DNA from: Pomphorhynchus laevis
Taxonomy: Eukaryota > Acanthocephala > Palaeacanthocephala > Echinorhynchida > Pomphorhynchidae
NCBI GenBank assembly: GCA_012934845.2
Contig: WNNJ02003224.1
Coordinates: 1 to 64,000 of the forward strand
DNA length: 64,000 nt
Reading direction: 5' to 3'
In this document: positions 20,640 through 32,280 of the stretch, piece by piece
Layout of the letters: each line of letters starts with the position of its first letter
Position numbering within the stretch: position 1 is the stretch's first letter
The notes under the pieces: model-generated
The model's database searches: none
Told to the model about the DNA's origin: nothing
Seen by the model: the letters and a program-made list of their open reading frames with translations, nothing else
Position numbers and translations under genes: made by a program

Positions 20640-21645
20640 TTTCCTTGTTCGCCATTAAAGCCAATGATATTGTTTTCCATAATGTCCCATTCAATCGTTC
20701 GCACTGTCCATTTGCCTGAGGCATATATGGCGTTGTTTGACTACTGCCAATCCATAGTTGGTTCAAGAAGTCCTCGAAATCTTTTGATTGAAAAGCAGTT
20801 CATCTATCAGAGTGAATATATTGAGGACATCCGCAGAACGCGAGTATTTTGCGAATTCATTCGATGGCTGTCTCAGTCGACGTATCTTTCACCGCACACG
20901 CGAATGGATAACGACTAAACTCATCGATTCCCGTGAAGAGATAAGTGAAGCCACGTGTTGATTTTTGCAGTGGCCCTTTGAAATCGATGGATATCCTTTC
21001 CAAAGGTGAACTCGCCTTTATCAGATGCTGATCGTAATATGGCTTGAAGAATCTGGGCATGGTTAGGCAGCACGTTTTTTACATTGAGAAATTGTTGCGC
21101 GAACATCCTCAACAGAAAACGGCAGATTGTGAGTACGAATGAAATGCAGCATCCGGGTAACTCCGGGGTGCAGTAATCTCGTGTTGATTTTTTTGAGGTT
21201 GCTTAAGTTGTTCATCGCTCCACATACGTCTCTTGACATAACATCGGCGAAAATATTTTCGGATCCACGTCTGTAATGCACTTTGTATAGACAATTCGAT
21301 AACTCCATCTTCCATCGCGCGATTTTATCGTTCTTTATCTTCCCGTATCGTTTATTATCAAGCATAACGAGGAAGGAGGAAATACCTCCAGTCTCGAAGA
21401 GCCTCAATTATAGCGTATGCTTCCTTCTTGATGATATGGTGTCGCTTTTCATGGATATTCAGTGTACGTGAGAAGAACGCCACTGGTTGGTTGTTCTGAA
21501 ATAATGTTGCTCCGATGGCGTTCTCGGAAGCGTCCGTTTCAACCGAAAAAGGACAATTGTCATCAATCGTACAGATACACGCGTCGATGATGTCTTTCTT
21601 GATTGCTTCTATTGTATCAATCTTGTATCTTGTCAGCGGGAAGCG
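20640..21645 (-). pseudogene. Gypsy-2 RNase H and integrase
   Basis: RNase H reads SVETDASENAIGATLF and KKEAYAIIEALRDWRYFLL. The integrase zinc domain (HPGVTRMLHFIRTHNLP) is in 21,407-21,063 and is broken at its cysteine pair by a frameshift. The core then reads RISIDFKGPLQ, IDEFSRYPFACA, a stop, YIHSDR then a stop, and NGQCERLNGTLW. All three D-D-E residues are therefore still visible, but with two stops and two frameshifts between them. Confidence 0.82.
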
Positions 21646-22497
21646 CTAATTCTGCTTCGTCAGCTGATAAATCTTTGATGAAATTTTTTTGATCCATTTG
21701 CTATAATATGAGAAGAATCCTAATAATCTCTTCAAGGCCGTTAAATTTTCAGGAATTTTTAATTTACACAAAGCTGAGAGACGATCTAGATCAGGACGTA
21801 GTATGTTGTATTCAATTTCATATCCGAGAGTTCGTAATTTTGTTACGCTGTAAATTGACTTTCTGTTGTTTATCTTTAACCCCAGGAGGTTTAGCGAATG
21901 CTTAAGCTTTTGTAAATTAAGGTCATGATCAACTTTGGTCTTGCCACATACTATAATTTCGTCGAGATATGAGTTGATGCCTTTAAGCTCATTTGAATCG
22001 ATCAAGTTGTTTATGTACCGCTGACAAGCAGATACTCCGTTGGTCACTCCAATTGGTATTTTTTTGAAATGATATAACCTGCCCATTGCTTCGAACGCGG
22101 TGTATGGTCTTTCTTGTGGATCTATATCGATCTGGTAGTATGCCTTCTCAAGGTCGACAAGCGAGTAATAACGATGCTTAGATATTTGACCTACGATATC
22201 GGATATTTTTGGGATGGGATATGCGTCTAGATACGTATATCGATTTATGGTTCGCGAGAAATCGACAACAAGACGTTTTCGGCCCGTCTTCCTCGGAACA
22301 ACGACAACCTGGGCTCTCCACTGAGACGAACTGGCCTCAATGATGCCATTGTTCAGTAAACGTTGTCCTTCAATGCGAATGAATTGTTCGTTCATTGGAT
22401 TGAATTTTCTGCTTCTGGTTACGATCGGGAATACGTTGGGAGATAAGTTCCTGAAGATCTTGGGCGGTTCTATGCCTGCTGATGTAGACGCAGTCAT
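21646..22497 (-). pseudogene. Gypsy-2 reverse transcriptase
   Basis: 283 open codons: NGIIEASSSQWRAQVVVV, KRLVVDFSRTINRYTYLDA, motif A as YSLVDLEKAYYQI, and IPIGVTNGVSACQRYIN. Motif C reads YLDE (INSYLDEIIVCG) instead of YLDD, so the second catalytic aspartate is a glutamate. The thumb ends with LLGFFSYYSKWI. The frame looks long and clean, but the active-site change suggests reduced or lost activity. Confidence 0.88.
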
Positions 22498-22518
22498 TTT
22501 GATGCTTTCCAGATAACC

Positions 22519-22977
22519 TCAAAATTCAGTGGCCAATGTTTGATGTAGCCTAAGAAAGGGCAATCTTAATATCACTTCCGTACATAAACCTGGCAACACG
22601 TAAAGCTCAGCGTTAGCATATTCTTTTCCTTGAAATTGAAAATCAACGATGCACTTAGCATGAACGGTCTTGATAGCTTCTGAAGTTAGGTAAACCCTCG
22701 TCATAGTATTTAGCTTCCTTAGCTTTAACAAAGCAACAATCTTGCTATCGATAAAATTCAAAGAACTGCCGGTGTCGATTAGTGCTGTCACAGGCTTTCC
22801 ATATATAGAGATTTCTGCCTTCAGTTGAGATTTTGACTTATTGACAGTTGAGAGGATAACCGATGAAGACGCTGATTGTTGAAACTTTGATGATGCACAG
22901 ACACGGAAAAAGTGACCCTTCTTGTCGCATTTAAAACAGCTCGCTTGTTTAGCAGGACAATTACTTCGATTATGCAA
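22519..22977 (-). pseudogene. Gypsy-2 zinc knuckle and protease
   Basis: The open part covers the end of one knuckle and a full second one (CFKCDKKGHFFRVC), then the aspartic protease with ALIDTGSSLNFID and the ILRLPFL block, where ILGxPFL is usual. So the glycine of the second conserved block is arginine here. 152 codons are open. Confidence 0.82.
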
Positions 22978-23069
22978 GTTGCCTCCGCAGAAGAAGCATG
23001 TCTTCGCTTGATTGTTGTAGCTTCTGCTGGTCGAATTATCGATACGATTTAGGCATTGTTCCTCATCAC

Positions 23070-23555
23070 TTATTTGATTATAATGTGGCGGTTCCTTTTC
23101 ACATCTCTTGAAGTTCGTGCTGACTTGTGCAATCTCGATTCGTTGATCCGGAATTGAGTCCAGTCCTCTGGTCGGTGGTATAAGTCGACACTTTGCTGCG
23201 CCGTTACCAAGGATTTTGCGATGGAAATAGCTTTCTCGAGATCCAGTTGGTCGAATTCTAGAAGACGCTGTCTTATCGTATCAGACTTGAGTCCACGGAT
23301 GAAGGAATCTCTTATGTAATGGTTCTTTGATTCTTCTGATGTCACCGCTTTGAAGTTTTAATCTTTCGCCAGAGATCGTAGGGATTGAACGTAAATATCG
23401 ATTTCTTCTTCGTGCTTCTGACTTCGGACAGATAGTACGTGACGCGCCAGTACTTCGTTTGGTGTTTTGATGTAGATTTTATCTAATGTGCCCATAGCCT
23501 CATCGTAGTTATTCAAATCTTCAATCAACTCGTAGATTTAGTGGTCTACATGGGG
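23070..23555 (-). pseudogene. Gypsy-2 gag fragment
   Basis: The minus frame enters at about 23,560 (IYELIEDLNNYDEA, paralleling NVDDYKTAIQTL in Gypsy-1) and meets a stop before NFKAVT. It is then open at 23,345-23,070 (YIRDSFIRGLKSDTIRQRLL). The stop stands where Gypsy-1 has cysteine (KDCEF). The glutamate that is a TAG in Gypsy-1 is intact here. Confidence 0.75.
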
Positions 23556-23628
23556 GCAACTGATCTTTTAATCTTAAAAAGAAACGGCTGATGTCAGAGA
23601 TTACATCTTTGCACCTGCGTCCAGAGAA

Positions 23629-25529
23629 CTAGGATGTAGTATCATCAGCATATACCACTAGATGTTGATCACGTTTAAAATTCTTGAATAGTACAATGGA
23701 TGCAGCAAGATATAAGATAGGAGAAAGTGGGGATCCTTGAGGTACACCCGTAATAGGGTAGAACTGACGCGCATCAGGGTCGTCTTCATAGTCGAAACGC
23801 TTGGTGTACAACAATATCTCCACCCTGTTAACAATTCTCGCAGGCAACCCAAGGGACCTGAGAGAGGAGATAACGAAGGGAATGGAGATCCGGTCAAATG
23901 TAGCTGAAAAATCAAGAAAAACAGCCACAGCAAGCTGATGACTATTATCCTGACAAAACTGATGCACTTCACCAATTGCTGAATGTACCGAGCGCCCATT
24001 GACAAACCATGAAACTCGGTGGGATCAAATTACGCCTACATAAATGAACGCGGATTCTACGCGCAAGCGCATCCTCGTAGATGTATATGAGGGGTTTTTG
24101 AATCGAGATAGGCCGCAGATCTTTAGGACAAGTGATTGATCTCTTTTTAGTTAAAAAACCTCGACGGCTGATGTTGATGTCCGCTATGTCGGACGGGGAG
24201 GCTAATAGAATTGTGATGTCGACCTCCTTTCTCTGACTGTATGTCAAAAGCTGACAGACACGAGTGGAGAGTGGCGCGTGGGATTTGGAGGTGCCCGGGA
24301 GTGGTCCCCAGGAGTTAAGGATATCTGTAACAGATAAGTCCCTACTCCTGAAGTCACACCAAGGCGGGATTGGTTGGGGAGATTGAGTGGCTTCATAATT
24401 ATGTAAGGAAAGTGACTCCTCTAAAACTTTGTCAAGGCCTATGCTACCAATCCAAATAAGGATGTATCCTTCCAGCAGACAAACTTCTTGAATATCTTCC
24501 AGAAGGAAGCCTGAGAAGGGTTTAGGTTAGCAATGCTTGCCCTATCCATGCTCAGCTGGATCCTTTATCTAGAGCTCCAATATTCATTCGAGAGGATATG
24601 TCTGGCGGAAACAGAGAGATTGGGAAGGTGTAACATTTTAGCTAGGACCTTGAGCTTTGTTGGAGTAGGATTGTATATTCGACCTTTATAGGTAGTCGAA
24701 AGGATCGCGGTAGCTTGCGATGAGAGGTAGGAATTAAATTCGGTCAAACTCTCAATTCCAATTCTGGGGAAGAGTTGGATAGCTGCCTGAAAGAAGGCCA
24801 CTCTAATAGGATCAAAGTGAAACCTTCTTCTAAGCAACGTATCGTCCTCTAGCCGCCAGCGAATTAGGTCATGAGAGGTGGTCTGTTGTTGACGCGACTG
24901 CTCGGTGCAAATGGGTTTCAACAACCACATCTTATGTAGCAGTAATATGTCGAGGAGAGAATTTGTTGTAGAGCAATGAAAGGTTGGGGAAGGTGGTTTA
25001 TGAATAAGATAGTCGATCCTTGCTCTGCGGAGTGCTGCATTAATCCAACGACCAGTTCTGTCGTTGAAGTCACCAAGTAACATGTCATAACCGCTCCCCA
25101 ATATTTGATCCAGGAGGTCACGGTTTCTTGTGAATTTCTCCTGGCCGAATATAGACATTGGCTATGCTTATACGCTTACCGTTCTTACAAAGTGATATAG
25201 CTAAACAAGATAGGGCTGGACAAGAGTAGTTTAATAGGAGGGATGATCTTAAGGAGCTTTTTACTAGGGTTAAAAGACCTTGAGATGAAGAGGAGTGAGG
25301 GGGGGGTTATGTAAGGAGTAAAGTGGGTGTATATGTGCTTAGGGATAAATCGAGTAATATCCTGGGGGAGACGGATAGACCGCGTCTCCTGAAGGACTAT
25401 AACATCTGCATCTCTACCAGATAGAAGGCTAAGGGCGGAAGCACCTCCCGAATTCCACTGAAGGATATTCAGTGAAAAAGGCCCTTGATTACTTCCCATT
25501 GCGTAAGTGTTACCGAAGTGGGAAGCCAT
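23629..25529 (-). pseudogene. LINE ORF2 (endonuclease-RT), copy A
   Basis: The endonuclease opens with LNILQWNSGGASALS and IVLQETRS (25,529-25,185). After a frameshift it continues with MLLGDFNDRTGRWINA (25,158-24,565). The connector and RT follow in 24,247-23,969 (KDLRPISIQKPLIY) and 23,967-23,629 (VFLDFSATFDRISIP, ITGVPQGSPLSPILYL, LVVYADDTTS). Motif C is intact. At least three frameshifts separate the parts. This copy lacks the two small deletions shared by B and C after the endonuclease. Confidence 0.85.
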
Positions 25530-25577
25530 CCACCTAGTCGCAACTAGAGGCGGAAAGGTTGCCTTTACCTCTTCCCG

Positions 25578-25922
25578 TCACGACAAATGGAGTCGCTTGC
25601 CCAAGGCGATATCTTCATTTCCCTCGTTAGCCATAGCCCAGATCGAATCCTTCCGAGCAAGCTTCAGAGCGGCTATGCTCAGCGCTGACCCGTTTCGTTT
25701 CTTAGATTTTGGTGGCTTCTTAATATTGTTGGTCTTCCCAGAAGGAGGAGAACGGAAGGATTCCGCTAATTGACCCACCAATTTTTGGACCAATTTTTCA
25801 AGGTGAATCATTGTTGCCTGATGCTGCATTTCAAGAACTTTCAGGGTTTCCGTATCCAGCATTCTGTTGTCTTTCTTGTTCGACGAGACAGCTTCCGCGA
25901 AGCTAGCCGGTTTTGCTGTCAC
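25578..25922 (-). CDS. LINE ORF1 C-terminal part (copy A)
   Basis: 114 codons including FAEAVSS, a helical Q/L-rich stretch (MIHLEKLVQKLVGQL) and a basic segment (KKPPKSKKRNGSA). It lies directly upstream of ORF2, which is the place and character of the C-terminal tail after the zinc knuckles in Jockey/I-type ORF1. The knuckles themselves are not visible here, but a degenerate one is present in copy B. Confidence 0.6.
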   Translation of the reverse strand: MTAKPASFAEAVSSNKKDNRMLDTETLKVLEMQHQATMIHLEKLVQKLVGQLAESFRSPPSGKTNNIKKPPKSKKRNGSALSIAALKLARKDSIWAMANEGNEDIALGKRLHLS

Positions 25923-25979
25923 ACTCCTGTGTCTCTTTTGGTATGCCTTAAAGATTTTACACTTTTCATACTGTAAATA

Positions 25980-26650
25980 AATTTAGTTAACAATAATAAA
26001 TATATTATTAAAATATATTAAATATCTAATATATTATTAATATAATAGCAAAAATATAATTATAGTTTATTAATTATATTATTTACATAATATTTATTTA
26101 TTATTAAATTTTATAATATTCAAATTATTAAAATATATTATTAAAACATAATATTTATAAATTTTAAAAAAAATTAATAAAATTTTAGAATTTAAAATTC
26201 ATAATATCTAAGTCATTTTCAATAATCAAATTTAAATAGAACTTTCGATTAATCAATCGGCACTCAGCGAATTGAGTCACAATGACGTCCATTAAAACAT
26301 TTTATAGAGAAAATGGCAAACAATAATGAATGGATGAACCTTTATTTGAGCGAATAATTTACATCGTTTTGGAAATATTTTGTACGACAGTAGAGAGTTA
26401 TTTCAAGATAAAGCATTTCATCAAAATGATAAATTTTTGTCATTGCTATGGTGAAAACCTAAATTGAACAAGTTATTCCTTATTGAACATTATAATTATC
26501 TTCATCTGGGAGTTAAATTGATCTAAAATTTTGAAAAATATGAAAAAATCGTTGTGCCCAAAAATTTTGATCAAAATTTGAGAACCGGAAAAAGGCGGTA
26601 TTTAACTAAACATTACCCACTGCGGCTTCTGTTGTGCTGCCCTCGTAGGT
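25980..26650. other. AT-rich spacer
   Basis: Runs of A/T to about 26,230, then ordinary sequence without any recognisable frame. Confidence 0.5.
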
Positions 26651-26656
26651 AAGCTT

Positions 26657-27833
26657 ATGAAGAATGACCACTCAAATGGTGGAGACGTTCTGAACGCTAA
26701 CAAAACAGATTTGTGCTCAATAAATAAACTTGATGATATCTCTCTGACGACTCAGACCGCTGTTATACATGGAACATCAACAAACGACAACATATCTTCC
26801 AATCTATTGTCGTCATCCGTTTGCTTACTAACTCCTTCGTCATCTATGAAACCCGTTCTTGAAACTTCTCTCGAACACACTCCTCCTTTAACTACGGATA
26901 AAACTTCCCTTAATCTTCATATTCCTAACAATGCAAACAGTAAAGGCCTTCATCTCGTACCTCATTTTTCCTATTATCCCCACATCTAAATACATCTCAT
27001 ACTTCTTTCTTCTCTTCACGTACTCCTTATTACTCTACCTCTACCGTATCACTTCTCAATAATTTACATCCTTCTGTCAAAATTATCTCCAGTAACATCT
27101 CCGTTCAACCTATTCAACAATCCACTTCTGTTACACATGCTCCAACCGTATCACCTATCAATAATTTACATCCGTCAAAATCATCTCAAGTAACATCTCC
27201 GATCAACCGATTCAACACTCCACTCCTGTCACACATGCTCCAAATTATCTTAAATCTTAACTTAGCACCCCTGTCATTCCCACGTTTATCTGCTCTTCTG
27301 CCTCTACTACTACCAGGTCTGTCCGTCCACCACTACGTAATCGTTTTCCTTCGCGCGATTGATGCATTATCATATCTAATTTAAAGGTTTCCGAATCTGC
27401 TTCTCCTCAATGTCGCCTTGATGATGATGTATCTGCTTTCAGGTCTATCCTAGCAACCATTCTTCCTGATAATAATCCTTCCTTCTTCAATAATATCGCT
27501 CCTGTATATTTGATTCGTTTAAATAAATCCACTAAATCCAATCATCTCAGTCCTCCACTCCTAAAAATCGTTTTCCGACATAGTTCACATGCATCCTTGG
27601 TACTTTCCCAACGTTTTAAACTTCTTACCACTTCGTCTACTAGTCGTATATTTCCTGACCGCTCCCCTTCTGATATTGCCCAGCTCAATTTAGCTCGCAT
27701 TGAGAAACATCGACGTGAAACAAACGGCGAGTCATCCTTATCTATACGTCAAATCAATGGAAATTTTCACGTTGTACACACAAGGCCAAAAATTCGATGG
27801 CGTCCCATCTCTCCTCCTTGTCTTCTTCGCTAG
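26657..27833 (+). pseudogene. N-family ORF1
   Basis: Broken frame. It is open at 26,657-26,989, gives CRLDDDVSAFRSIL near 27,411-27,455, and is open again at 27,510-27,833 with PPLLKIVFRHSSHASLVL, PSDIAQLNLARIEKHRRE and LSIRQINGNFHVVHTRPKI. The last part matches the C-terminal domain of CR1-type ORF1 (compare PRLLKVVF and LTIQNFQVV in CR1-A). The region 26,990-27,410 is S/T/P-rich in all frames and not conserved. It overlaps ORF2 by 37 bases. Confidence 0.65.
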
Positions 27834-29423
27834 TCGATCTCGCTCCTAAGCATACTTTTCGTCTTAGTCTATTCAACACTCGCTCCATTCTTCATAAAGC
27901 TGATATGCTCCTTGATATCTTCGATCAATTATCTATCGATATTCTCTGCATTACCGAATCCTGGCATTGTGACTCCGACGATCTTGCTATTCGTCGTCTA
28001 TGTCGCTCTGGTTGTTATTTAGTTGAATCAGCTCGTCCAATTGCCTCTCATACATCTACTGCTTTTAACCATGGCGGTATAGTTGCCATTGCTCGTCACC
28101 CAATGTCTTTACGTAAAATTAACGTTAACATCCGTTACACCTCGTTCGAATTACTCATATGCAGATTATCAACGCCTTTCCCTCTGGAACTTGTGATTGT
28201 ATACCGTCCAGGTTCAGTTGCTCCCTCACGTATCTTCTTTAACGACCTTGCAGATCTTATGTTTCACTGTTCATTGTCTTATAATCCTTTTGTTCTCTGT
28301 GACTTTAACATTCGTCTTGATCGCCCGGCTGACTCTGACTCTATCACTTTAACTAATCTTTTTTCTGATTTTAACTATAAATTACTTTCAACAAGCCCAA
28401 CTCATATTCTCGGCGGTGCTCTCGACATCATTGCTGTCCCTATCTGCTTCAATGACTATACTTCCTTGTCAATTACTGATCCCGGTTTGTCCGATCATTT
28501 CCTTGTCACTCTTACTCTTACTCGTCCCCATCCTCCTTCTCCGCCTCCACCAATATCCACACCAAGTCGACCCTGGAAACTTCTCGATATCCCTATTCTC
28601 TGCACAGCCTTACTCAATTCTTCACTCTTTTCACTTCCTCTTAACTCTCTCTCCCGATGATCTCTGCATTCTGTTTGATTCTGAACTTATGTCTATCATC
28701 AATAAACTTCTGCCTAGTCGACTTCGACGTTCCCAGCGCTTGCGCCATGCTCCCTGGTTCGATTCTGACTGTAGTATTTCTAAGCGTCGACTCCGTCACT
28801 CTTTTCGTGTGTATAATCGCTTTCTTAAACGTTCTCCCAACTCACTCCCTCCAAATCTCCGTGATTCCTACTTTTCTCTACGCCGTTCACATCTCATTCT
28901 TATACGTACTAAACGTACTATCTTTTGGCGAAATCAACTCGAGCCATCTTCCAACTCTAAATCTCATTGGAAAATCTTAAACTCAATTCTTTCACGATCA
29001 TCTACTTAATATAATAATATAAATCATGATGAATTTTCTTCTTATCTACAAACTAAGCTATCTAATTTACTTTCCCTACTATCCGTAGCCCCCTTGTACC
29101 CACTCTTCTCTTTAAATACTTCCCTCCCAGAACTATTCCACCTTCTTCCCGTTTCGTCTGATGAAGTTTCTTCGGTTCTGCTGTCATTACCTAATAAAAC
29201 CTCTCCTTCTGACCCAATTCCAACTCACTTGCTTAAAAATATCTGCTCCTCTATCTCACCCTTCCTAACCACATTGTTCAACTTATCCATCCGTAGCCGT
29301 ACATTTCCTTCCTTCTGGAAATGCGCCACTGTTCGTCCTCTCATCAAAAAGCAATCTCTCGACTCCTCCCTACCATCTTCGTACCGTCCAATCTCACTTC
29401 TCTCTTGGTCAATAGAGTTTTGA
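27797..29423 (+). pseudogene. N-family ORF2 (APE endonuclease and start of RT)
   Basis: The endonuclease in 27,797-28,660 is complete: LSLFNTRSILHKADMLLD, ILCITESWHC, FVLCDFNIRLD, ALDIIAVP and GLSDHFLVTL. A frameshift near 28,650 moves into 28,416-29,009 with RHAPWFDSDC (the conserved W-F/D connector block) and a stop. A further shift leads to 29,094-29,423 with SSVLLSLPNKTSPSDPIPTH, SFWKCATVRPLIKK and SYRPISLLS. The RT active site is missing because of the truncation. Confidence 0.85.
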
Positions 29424-29978
29424 GAAACACAATAAACATCAATGGGACAAGAACAGTGCCTTGAGGAATACCATATTTGAGTAATCGAATAGTTGACGTG
29501 GTATTACCGGCACGTACTTGAAAGCAACAAGAAGATGAGAAGTACTTAATCCAGGCTACCAAATCACAGTAGACCACATGAACCAACAATAATTGAATAA
29601 ACTATATTGAGGAATTCGATCGAATGCACGGCTAAAATCAACAAGCATGACATCAGAGAAGAAATTATCTGAAATTGATGCCACCCATTTTTCTAAAACA
29701 AAGAAGATTACTTAAGCATGATGGAACATTTCCGAAACCATGCTGGACTGCGTAATAATGTCATTTTTATCAAGATTATTAATTACGTGGCGATGACAAT
29801 GCGCTCAAGCATATTACATACAACACTTGTGAGACAAATTCTACGATAATTCGAAGCACTGATCCTTTTGCCTTTTAAAAACTGGGACAACGGTAGCGGT
29901 TAACCAATCATAATTCTTATTCTGATACAACGTCTGTTATTTATTAGTCAATTCATAAAAATGACGTTTATTTTAAAT

Positions 29979-30009
<31 letters not shown>

Positions 30010-32280
30010 ACTTGATTAAAATTATAGAAAATCTAAAAACAATTATTAATTTTATTATTTAATTATTAAAATTTGATTTAGCATTATTATGTTTTGTTTA
30101 TTTTATAATTATATAACAATACGTAGACTCAGTTAGCTGATTTAATATGGCAACTGACCATTATTTATCGATAACTGAAATAACTCAGACAATGGTGTAG
30201 TTATACCAGTGCGGAAAGCTTTTAACACAAATGGATGTTTATCATCAGATTGTACAGATGAAGACGATCATAGACGGGAAATTTCCATATCAACATCATG
30301 GTTAGTTATCACTATCGAACTAACATCGATGAAATGTCTTCGTACAAGCTCCAGAGATAAACTGGTTAACTGAGATTCACTGCCATACTCGAATTAACCA
30401 GCAAAATTTCATATATAAGAGCTTGCGACTATAAGTTCCTCAATAGAGGACATACGTGATATTGGGCATGGTACCGATTTGATTTTAGAATGTAAGACAA
30501 GAATTGTTTAGGAGTGACTTTCAAAGAACGAGCTATTAGCATTCGTATGATCTGCGCTTCGTAAGTTTAGTTCGATTAAATTGATTGTGTAATCGAGTGA
30601 ACGAACTAAGAAAACGATCGCAGGTTGTAAGTTTAAACATTATATTCCTTATTCTTTAGCAAGGCTTTTAATTCTGCATCGAATCACATAGCCACATGAC
30701 GGTTGTTCTTACGAATAACAGTCTTTAGAGCAAACATATCTGTAATTGAAATTACCGTGTTGCTCAGCTTAAGCCATTTATCATCACCAGCACAACTATC
30801 ACGGCCAAATTGAAGATTTTCAGCGTACCTTTGCAAATACTCAGTGTCTAAACGATACCAAAAGCGTTTACTTAGTGTTAATTAAACATCATTACTTCTG
30901 TATAATGAGCCGATGCAAATCCGAACATCAAGATACGATGATCTCTTAAACTGATTGATGATTTATATTCAAGGTTGACAACATCGTTATTGACCTACTA
31001 AATATAAGGTCAAGTAAGGAAGCATTATCATTCATGAACCTTGTTGGTAAGGATACATGCTGAACGAGCAGTAACTCGTCAACAATAATGAAATATGATT
31101 CCTCTGCGTCCGAGGCTCACAGTCTAGATAATTGTAATCATCCTATTTCATTGTTGGTAAATTAAAATCACGCATTAAAAGAAAACGAGCATACTTAGAC
31201 AACTGACTTAACAATAAACGGATGATAGTATTTAGACAGAACGAATTAGGAGAACGAAACGGCATTTAGACAACTAAGCGACAACCACCAGCACACATTT
31301 ATGCAAACAAACACTCATATGGTCCGGACATATAAGTATGGTCCCGAACATACATCAAAATACCTCCATCGCTGCAACCACCATCTCGATCTACCCAAAC
31401 GAAGTAGTAACCAGGTATATCAATCGAGCAATCGTCAATGTCTGTATGTAGCTACATCTCGGATATGGATGATATGTGAGGCTTGTGAATAATTAATCAA
31501 CATCGAATTTCATCAAATTTATAGACTACACTTAGTGCATTGGTGTAAGCGACGAGAAAATGAGTATATGTACTATCAACATTTTCCCATCGATATGTTT
31601 CTAAACTTCCTCAAAATCGACAAATGATCCCAGGCAATCTTACAAATTAACATCCACTGAATATCACGTATCCTGCTTTAAATGCAAACAGGATCACATC
31701 GAACAAATGGTTTGCGGTTAAGCACCCGAAAATTTTGTATGCATAAGTCATAAGCTCGGCCCGTGATTCATGTAGCAGTTTCCGCTGCTCCGAAGATAGA
31801 TACTCTAATATATCCTTATTTTCTGACCCTTCAATCAATAACCTCTAGAAATCAATGGTCTTACATCTTTTGGATACCGAAGAACAACTTTCAATTATGT
31901 AGGCGTTTATCAACCCTTCGTTTACACATATTAAATAAAGATGAAACATTCAAACCAGCTGATACTTCCCTCTCAAAGCTATCGAGCATTGAAGAACTTA
32001 TCCCACAAAATGATCGCACATCATGATTAATACGAGACTGAGAAGATGTCGAAGAAGATTTAGGGACATTCGCAAAGGTAACACAATGCGCTCTTTTTTC
32101 AATTGCCCCCAAAGAGGCAGACTGAACTTGATGATACAGATGCGTAAAGCTACTCGTATTGCATTCTTATTATGCCTTGTTAATGTATGGATCAACTTAA
32201 GTAAGATTGAAACGTGGAAGGCTTGTTTCCCTAGCGAACCACGTTGTTTGTGATTGTGTGGATAATGCATCTGAACATTG
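29424..32280 (-). pseudogene. CR1-like LINE (CR1-C), decayed, whole length
   Basis: Minus strand. Remnants of ORF1 lie at about 32,280-31,640 (LSSEQRKLLHESRAELM). The endonuclease is at about 31,230-30,900 (ARFLLMRDFNLP, HVSLPTRFMNDNASLLDLIF and a degraded SDH as LRDHRILMF). The connector (WYRLDTEYLQRYAENL, FDAELKALLKNKEY) reaches 30,640. The RT resumes at 30,240 (TTPLSELFQLSINNGQLP), is interrupted by an AT-rich insertion, and continues 29,930-29,430 (TATVVPVFKRQK, NYRRICLTSVV, LVDFSRAFDRIPQ, GIPQGTVLVPLMF). Almost every block carries a stop or shift, so it is old. Confidence 0.75.
29945..30145 (+). repeat. AT-rich dispersed repeat, copy 1, inserted in CR1-C
   Basis: About 200 bases starting near TCAATTCATAAAAATGAC and ending TACGTAGACTCAGTTAGCTG then ATTTAAT. 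It aligns by eye with 42,996-43,156 and 43,190-43,335. The LINE reading stops at one edge and resumes at the other, so it is an insertion. It has no coding capacity and no clear inverted ends. Confidence 0.75.

Larger units (their letters stand above)
20150..23560 (-). mobile_element. Gypsy-type LTR retrotransposon 2, defective
   Basis: Minus-strand element of the same lineage as Gypsy-1, with the same gene order but quite diverged protein sequence. It is cut inside gag at about 23,560, where it abuts the 3'-truncated LINE copy A. Stops and frameshifts occur in gag, RNase H/integrase and the integrase core. No LTR pair is seen. Confidence 0.9.
23560..25930 (-). mobile_element. Jockey/I-like LINE copy A, 3'-truncated
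   Basis: Minus-strand copy related to copies B (45.8-49.05 kb) and C (49.3-52.05 kb). From its 5' side it has an ORF1 C-terminal part, the endonuclease and RT up to just past the active site. It ends at about 23,560 in the codons after LKDQLP, where Gypsy-2 begins mid-gag. Neither element shows a natural terminus there, so this is a rearrangement point. Confidence 0.85.
26657..29423 (+). mobile_element. N-family LINE, best copy, 3'-truncated
   Basis: ORF1 and ORF2 in the usual order with a short overlap. ORF2 is lost at about 29,423 in the RT fingers, where a minus-strand CR1-C RT begins. No target-site duplication is visible. This copy is the reference for the other N-family pieces at 2.1-5.6, 12.8 and 61.1-64.0 kb. 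Confidence 0.85.
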
